Positions 7,706 to 11,454 of a DNA stretch of 11,454 nt are shown in pieces (within the stretch, counting starts at the first letter, position 1; every line of letters begins with the position of its first letter). This DNA comes from an uncultured Planctomycetaceae bacterium (GTDB lineage: Bacteria > Planctomycetota > Planctomycetia > Pirellulales > UBA1268). The position numbers were made by a program, and so were the translations under genes. The stretch is taken from NCBI GenBank assembly GCA_903949225.1, contig CAJAYZ010000275.1, forward strand, positions 1-11,454. Direction: 5' to 3'. Below the pieces are notes generated by a model. The model was given only the letters and a program-made list of their open reading frames with translations. It was not told where the DNA came from and did not search any database.

Positions 7706-7713
7706 TGGGGGCA

Positions 7714-7717
7714 CTCC
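7714..7717 (-). promoter_or_regulatory. Shine-Dalgarno fixing the lipase start
   Basis: On the minus strand GGAG is followed by 8 nt and the ATG at 7705. Its last G is also the first base of the in-frame GTG at 7714, so it cannot serve that GTG. The shorter protein (285 residues) is therefore favoured. Confidence 0.6.
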
Positions 7718-7745
7718 GCTTCGAGTGGGGATGGAGCCGTTGATT

Positions 7746-8411
7746 TCAATTCACGTAGCGACGTTCGGGGGCCGGTGCCTTCCCTTCGCCGGGTGGGGCA
7801 TCGTCCCCCGTCTTGGCGGCGTTCTTCCACTTCCGCAGGATCGACGTCGGGATGTTGTTGCCGGTGACATCGATCTCGCGGAACGTCGGCGGGGCGTCGG
7901 AGAGAAAGGCCGCCACGCCCTCTGGCGTGACCCCCGTCCGCGCGATCCGCAGCGACTCCAGCTGTTTCAGTTCCCGGAGCTTGTTCAGCCCCACGTCGGT
8001 AATTGGCGCATCGTTGAGGGTGAGCTCGCGAAGCTTCGGCAGGCCGGTGAGGAGATCGAGCGTGGCGTCGGTGACGTCGGCGTTGCCCATCTCGAGGATT
8101 TCCACGCCGGGCTTCCTGGCGAGGATCGAGTAGTCGCTCCGGTCCCAGCCGGTGAGGACGAGCGCCTGCCGGCCATCGACAACCCGCTCCCGTTCCGCGA
8201 GCCCCACGATCGAAAAGTAGAGATGCTGAGCGGTAAACGGCACCGACCCGATCACGAGCCCGGCAGCAAGGAGCGCGGCGGGACCGAGGAGCCGGCGCCG
8301 CTCCGTCCGCCCCAGCAACACCCGCAAGCTGCGGCCCAAGAAGACAAGCAACCCCGAGGTCGCCAGGAAGAGGCCGACGAAGACGAGCACGGCACCGATC
8401 TGTTCGCTCAT
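7746..8411 (-). CDS. Membrane-anchored protein with leucine-rich repeats
   Basis: This 221-residue protein begins with two hydrophobic segments (about 5-25 and 41-59) separated by an Arg-rich loop (RSLRVLLGRTERRR), which should be cytoplasmic, leaving the rest outside the membrane. Residues about 102-185 hold three to four degenerate leucine-rich repeats: VEILEMGNADVTDATLDLL, LRELTLNDAPITDVGLNKL, LESLRIARTGVTPEGVAAFL and then FREIDVTGNNI. The 'L..L.L....(I/V)TD.GL' style matches the bacterial LRR type common in planctomycete proteins, which mediates protein binding. The tail (190-221) is Pro/Lys/Glu-rich and probably disordered. No enzyme motif is seen and no specific function can be assigned. 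A GGAG lies 12 nt before the ATG. The stop is 40 nt before the lipase ATG. Confidence 0.78.
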   Translation of the reverse strand: MSEQIGAVLVFVGLFLATSGLLVFLGRSLRVLLGRTERRRLLGPAALLAAGLVIGSVPFTAQHLYFSIVGLAERERVVDGRQALVLTGWDRSDYSILARKPGVEILEMGNADVTDATLDLLTGLPKLRELTLNDAPITDVGLNKLRELKQLESLRIARTGVTPEGVAAFLSDAPPTFREIDVTGNNIPTSILRKWKNAAKTGDDAPPGEGKAPAPERRYVN

Positions 8412-8456
8412 CGGGAACGCTCGCTCCGCAGGAACGCTGTCGCCGTGCCGGGCCGG

Positions 8457-8472
8457 AAAATGGCTTCAGCCA
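8457..8472 (-). terminator. Weak hairpin with T-run between mutase and LRR genes
   Basis: On the minus strand TGGC-TGAA-GCCA is followed directly by TTTT. The 4-bp stem is short for an intrinsic terminator, and the site lies 46 nt upstream of the LRR start, so it could at most attenuate transcription from the mutase gene. Confidence 0.2.
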
Positions 8473-8492
8473 ATCCTATCAGGGCGGCGGTC

Positions 8493-8510
8493 GATCGCGG
8501 CCCCGCGGTC
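8493..8510 (-). terminator. GC-rich inverted repeat just after the mutase stop
   Basis: GATCGCGG and CCGCGGTC face each other around two bases (one G·T wobble), giving a strong GC hairpin about 22 nt beyond the mutase stop codon. No T-run follows it directly, so it may be an RNA 3'-end stabiliser, a Rho-type context or chance. Confidence 0.25.
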
Positions 8511-8532
8511 CTGGAGCCGGCTGACAACGTCG

Positions 8533-10419
8533 TCACACCCCGGCCAGGCTCCGCAGGTCGCGTTCCATGCGATCGAGCCTGGCCGCGAGCAGCCCCTTCG
8601 TCGCCGCGAGCTCAGTTGCAGGCAGCGGCGGGGCGGCGGTGAAGAGATAAACCTTGATCTTCGGCTCGGTGCCGGAGGGACGGGCGGCGACGCAGTTGGA
8701 AAGCGTCGGGAAGGGGGGCTCGGCCCCCGAGTGGGGCGAAGCCTCCGGGACACCGGCGAGATCGAACATCACCAGATCCCCCTTCTTGGCAGTGTGGGGG
8801 GCTCCGGGGAACGGCCGCGGGGGGGCGCCACGCTCGGCCACGGTGAGGCTGCCGTAGTCGCGGATGCGGATGACGTCGAGGCCGGCGATGGTCGACGGCG
8901 GGCTCTTCCGCAGGCTCGCCATGATCTCGCGCATCCGATCCATGCCGGCGGCGCCCGGAAGCGTCACAGACACCTGCCGTTCGGCATGGCAGCCATGGGC
9001 CACGAACAGGCCGTCGAGATGCTCGTGGAGCGATTGCCCGCGTTCCTTGAGCGCGGCAGCCAACTCTGCCAGGAGCAGGGCCGCGACGCTGGCGTCCTTG
9101 TCGCGGACATGCGTGCCGGCGAGATAGCCGTGCGATTCCTCGCAGCCGAACGCGAAGTGGTCGGGGCCGATCCGATCGATCTCCTCGCCGATCCACTTGA
9201 AGCCGACCTGGAGCCAGTCGGTGATCGCGGCCCGGTGCCCCTCGGCGATCCGCCGCACGAGTCCCGAGGTGACGAGCGTCGTCACGATCCGGTCGCTCGG
9301 CCGCAGGCTCCCCGTCCGGGCCCTGGTCGAGAGCACCCAATCCGCGAGCAAGGCCCCGAGTTGGTTACCGGTGAACGCCCGCCACTCCTCAGCTCCGACC
9401 GTAAGCGGTGCCGAGGCGCCGAGCCGGTCGCAGTCGGGGTCGCTGGCCATCACGAGGCCGTCGCCACGGTCGCGGGCCTCGGCGACCGCGCCATCCATCA
9501 CGGCGGGGTTTTCTGGATTCGAGACATGGCCTGGCACGTTGGGGAAGTCGCCGTCAGGGGTCTCCTGCGGGCCATAAAGCCTGAGCTTCGTGAAGCCTGC
9601 GCCGGTGAGCACCGGGACGACGGCACTGGCACCGACGCCATGAAGCGGCGTGTAGAGAATGGAGACGTCGCGCGGGCCGGAGGTCGCTTGGCGGAGGACC
9701 GCGGCCACGAACGCTGCGTCGACCTCCTCCTCGACAAATCGCACCCGCCCGTCGGCGACCGCGGCGGCGAAGTCGGCCCGCGCGACGCTGTCGACCGACA
9801 TCACCCGGTCGATGATGCCCCGGTCGTGGGGAGGGAGCACCTGCACGCCTCCGGCCCAGTAGACCTTGACCGCGTTGTCGCTGGGGGGATTGTGGCTCGC
9901 CGTCACCATGATCCCGCAGGTGGCGCCGGTGTGGCGGACGGCAAACGAGAGCTCCGGCGTGCTCCGGAAGCCGCGCAGGAAGAAGATCCGGAAGCCGGCG
10001 GCCAGGAGGACCTCGGCGCAGAGCTTGGCGAAATGCTCGGAGCGGTGGCGGGTGTCGTAGGCGATCGCGCAAGTCGCGGTCGTGCCGGCGGGGAGGGCGC
10101 TGTGGACGTAGTCGGCGAGCCCCTGAGCACTCTCGCCGATCGTCCGGTCGTTGATGGCGTTGGAGCCGACCGGGAACATCTTGCCGCGGCGGCCTCCGGT
10201 GCCGAAGGGGATCACCGTCCAGTAGGCGTCGTCGAGATCCTTCCAGGCAGACTTCGTCGTGCCGGCCGCCGCGGCCCGGTCGACGAGGTCGCCGAGCGTG
10301 GCGGCAAACTCGGCGTAGCGGGGTTCGGTGAGCCAGACGCGGATCGTCTCGAGGGAGTGATCAGTGAGGGCGCCGGCGGCGTGCGCCGATTCAATCGCGG
10401 CGAGACGGGCGGAGAGCAT
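8533..10419 (-). CDS. Alpha-D-phosphohexomutase, phosphoglucomutase PgcA/PGM2 type
   Basis: This 628-residue cytoplasmic enzyme shows all four phosphohexomutase active-site elements in order: PFGTGGRRGKM near the N-terminal domain, the phosphoserine loop TASHNPPSDN (Ser175), the Mg-binding loop DPDCDR (327-332), the sugar-binding GCEESHG (Glu427, Glu428, Ser429, His430) and the C-terminal phosphate-binding RPSGTEPK (Ser582). The long form with GTGG..GKM, followed by NAINDRTIGESAQGLADY, is typical of the PgcA/PGM2 branch, so the likely reaction is glucose-1-phosphate to glucose-6-phosphate (or phosphopentose) interconversion; exact sugar specificity is inferred. It is somewhat longer than B. 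subtilis PgcA. The start at 10419 places the usual helical N-terminal extension; GGAG is 12 nt upstream. The frame stays open to 10647 but that would overlap the divergent mutase gene. It is divergent from the GlmM-like gene. Confidence 0.92.
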   Translation of the reverse strand: MLSARLAAIESAHAAGALTDHSLETIRVWLTEPRYAEFAATLGDLVDRAAAAGTTKSAWKDLDDAYWTVIPFGTGGRRGKMFPVGSNAINDRTIGESAQGLADYVHSALPAGTTATCAIAYDTRHRSEHFAKLCAEVLLAAGFRIFFLRGFRSTPELSFAVRHTGATCGIMVTASHNPPSDNAVKVYWAGGVQVLPPHDRGIIDRVMSVDSVARADFAAAVADGRVRFVEEEVDAAFVAAVLRQATSGPRDVSILYTPLHGVGASAVVPVLTGAGFTKLRLYGPQETPDGDFPNVPGHVSNPENPAVMDGAVAEARDRGDGLVMASDPDCDRLGASAPLTVGAEEWRAFTGNQLGALLADWVLSTRARTGSLRPSDRIVTTLVTSGLVRRIAEGHRAAITDWLQVGFKWIGEEIDRIGPDHFAFGCEESHGYLAGTHVRDKDASVAALLLAELAAALKERGQSLHEHLDGLFVAHGCHAERQVSVTLPGAAGMDRMREIMASLRKSPPSTIAGLDVIRIRDYGSLTVAERGAPPRPFPGAPHTAKKGDLVMFDLAGVPEASPHSGAEPPFPTLSNCVAARPSGTEPKIKVYLFTAAPPLPATELAATKGLLAARLDRMERDLRSLAGV

Positions 10420-10459
10420 GGCTGGCAGGGGCTCCGGGGCGGATGGGGTCGAGGAATGA

Positions 10460-10488
10460 TTGGGGGAGCGTGGAACACCTTTTATACT
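10460..10488 (+). promoter_or_regulatory. Possible sigma70-type promoter for the GlmM-like gene
   Basis: TATACT (10483-10488, 5 of 6 to TATAAT) lies in the only AT-rich patch of the 166-bp divergent region, 17 nt after TTGGGG (10460-10465, 3 of 6 to TTGACA). This predicts a leader of about 90 nt before the GTG at 10586. The same patch reads TATAAA on the minus strand (10481-10486), so it could also serve the divergent mutase gene, though no matching -35 was seen there. Confidence 0.35.
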
Positions 10489-10576
10489 GCTGGCCGCTTT
10501 GGAAGGCACCGGCCGAATCGTCTCCGGCCTTCGCAGCGTCGCCGGCCGGCGACCATTCCCAGTGCGCCCCATCACC

Positions 10577-10580
10577 GGAG
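10577..10580 (+). promoter_or_regulatory. Shine-Dalgarno fixing the GlmM-like GTG start
   Basis: GGAG sits 5 nt before the GTG at 10586. An in-frame GTG at 10562 lacks such a site, so 10586 is preferred. Confidence 0.55.
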
Positions 10581-10585
10581 TTTCC

Positions 10586-11454
10586 GTGACCGACACCCTT
10601 ATCGTCAGCGTTTCCGGTCTCCGTGGGATCGTCGGTGGCTCGCTCACGCCGGAGGTTGCGGTTCGCTATGCCCGGGCCTTCGTGGATCACCTTCCGCCGG
10701 GCCCAATCGTCCTCGGTCGTGACGGCCGTGCCCACGGAGGAATGTTTGCCGAGGCGATTACGCTGGCACTCCTCGCCGACGGACGCGACGTCATCGATTG
10801 TGGGATCGCGGCCACCCCGACGGTGGGAATCGTCGTCCGTGACCAGCATGCCGCCGGCGGCCTACAGATCTCCGCCAGCCACAATCCGGCCCCCTACAAC
10901 GGGCTCAAGCTGTTCTCGTCCGAGGGGCGGGTGCTCCCCGCCGCCGCCGGCCGGCCGATCCTCGAACGCTTCCATGCCGGCGACGTTCCCCGCGTCCCTG
11001 CTCCCTCTCCCGGCACACGCCGCGAGGTCGACGGCACGGCGGCCCATGTCGACCTCGTCCTCGCCACCGTCGATGTCGAGGCGATCCGCCAACGCCGCGT
11101 GAAGGTTTGGCTCGACTCCGGCCACGGGGCCGGCAGCCGCGTCGGCGTGCCCCTTCTGGAGGCCCTGGGGTGCGAGGTCGTCGTGGAGGGGGGGACGCCC
11201 GACGGCCTCTTCGAGCACGCGCCCGAGCCGACTGCCGAGAACCTCGCCGATTGGCTGCCGCGAATCGCTGCCTGCGGGGCGGCGATCGGGTTCTTTCAGG
11301 ATCCCGATGCCGACCGACTCGCGATCGCCACCGCCGCCGGCCGGTACATCGGCGAGGAGTGCACGCTCGCCCTCGCGGTGGAGAATGTCCTCGGGCGGAC
11401 CGCTGGGCCGGTGGTCGTCAACTGTTCAACGAGTGGCATGACCGGCGTGATTGC
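10586..11454 (+). CDS. glmM: Alpha-D-phosphohexomutase, GlmM/phosphoglucosamine-mutase-like (3' end outside window)
   Basis: The frame from the GTG at 10586 has no stop before the window ends (289 complete codons). It opens with the family start VSGLRGIVGG (9-18), then the phosphoserine loop ISASHNPAPYNGLKLF (Ser98) and the Mg loop FQDPDADRLA (D239-R244). Positions of Ser and DPDxDR are close to those of E. coli GlmM, and the sugar-binding and phosphate-binding domains must lie beyond the right edge. The likely reaction is glucosamine-6-phosphate to glucosamine-1-phosphate on the way to UDP-GlcNAc. The missing C-terminal half prevents a firm choice against phosphomannomutase/phosphoglucomutase, so the symbol is tentative. 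It is divergent from the PgcA-type mutase, with 166 bp between the starts. Confidence 0.85.
   Translation, partial: MTDTLIVSVSGLRGIVGGSLTPEVAVRYARAFVDHLPPGPIVLGRDGRAHGGMFAEAITLALLADGRDVIDCGIAATPTVGIVVRDQHAAGGLQISASHNPAPYNGLKLFSSEGRVLPAAAGRPILERFHAGDVPRVPAPSPGTRREVDGTAAHVDLVLATVDVEAIRQRRVKVWLDSGHGAGSRVGVPLLEALGCEVVVEGGTPDGLFEHAPEPTAENLADWLPRIAACGAAIGFFQDPDADRLAIATAAGRYIGEECTLALAVENVLGRTAGPVVVNCSTSGMTGVI

Noticed and set aside
10420..10647. 76-residue N-terminal extension of the PgcA-type mutase
   Set aside because: It runs across the divergent promoter region into the GlmM-like gene and is Pro/Arg/Thr-rich, unlike any mutase N terminus.
8731..10722. A 663-codon open frame on the plus strand antisense to the PgcA-type mutase
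   Set aside because: It is a GC-bias shadow: the translation is rich in Arg/Gly/Ala/Asp with no domain, while the opposite strand carries all mutase motifs.
1..11454. CRISPR, tRNA, rRNA, insertion sequence, toxin-antitoxin or phage-defence genes
   Set aside because: No spaced direct repeats, cloverleaf-like segments, transposase motifs or terminal inverted repeats were seen, and every large coding region is explained by ordinary metabolic, membrane or binding proteins.

Overview
The window is high-GC DNA (roughly two-thirds G+C by eye) with nine protein-coding genes packed tightly. It most resembles a member of the Planctomycetes, Pirellulales-like. That inference rests on the gene mix: a long WD40-repeat protein, a DUF1080/3-keto-disaccharide hydrolase-type secreted protein, a membrane protein fused to a spermidine-synthase-like domain, a small c-type cytochrome and a short leucine-rich-repeat membrane protein. 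I could not search any database, so the lineage is an inference. I see no rRNA, tRNA, CRISPR array, insertion sequence, phage gene or attachment site.

Layout. (1) 1-1983, plus strand: the 3' part of a WD40-repeat (beta-propeller) protein whose start lies outside the window. (2) 1977-4352, minus: a 791-residue polytopic membrane protein with a C-terminal spermidine-synthase-like methyltransferase fold; its stop overlaps the WD40 stop by 7 nt. (3) 4353-4577: a 225-bp divergent promoter region. (4) 4578-5021, plus: a small exported cytochrome with one CXXCH near its C terminus, resembling cytochrome c'. (5) 5025-8411, minus: four closely spaced genes, in transcription order an LRR membrane protein, a class 3 lipase, a TSUP/TauE-family permease and a DUF1080 secreted protein. 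(6) 8533-10419, minus: a PgcA/PGM2-type phosphohexomutase, 121 bp upstream of that group and possibly its first gene. (7) 10420-10585: a 166-bp divergent promoter region. (8) 10586 to the right edge, plus: a second phosphohexomutase of the GlmM-like type, cut off by the window end.

How the genes relate. The clearest functional theme is hexose-phosphate metabolism: two phosphohexomutases of different subfamilies sit head to head, one probably converting glucose-1-P and glucose-6-P, the other probably feeding amino-sugar or nucleotide-sugar synthesis. The DUF1080 protein may act on sugars outside the cytoplasm. The lipase, permease and LRR genes are spaced like an operon but share no obvious pathway. 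Most genes have a GGAG-type Shine-Dalgarno sequence, which settles several start codons. I did not find a convincing undescribed multi-gene system; the observations listed are modest.
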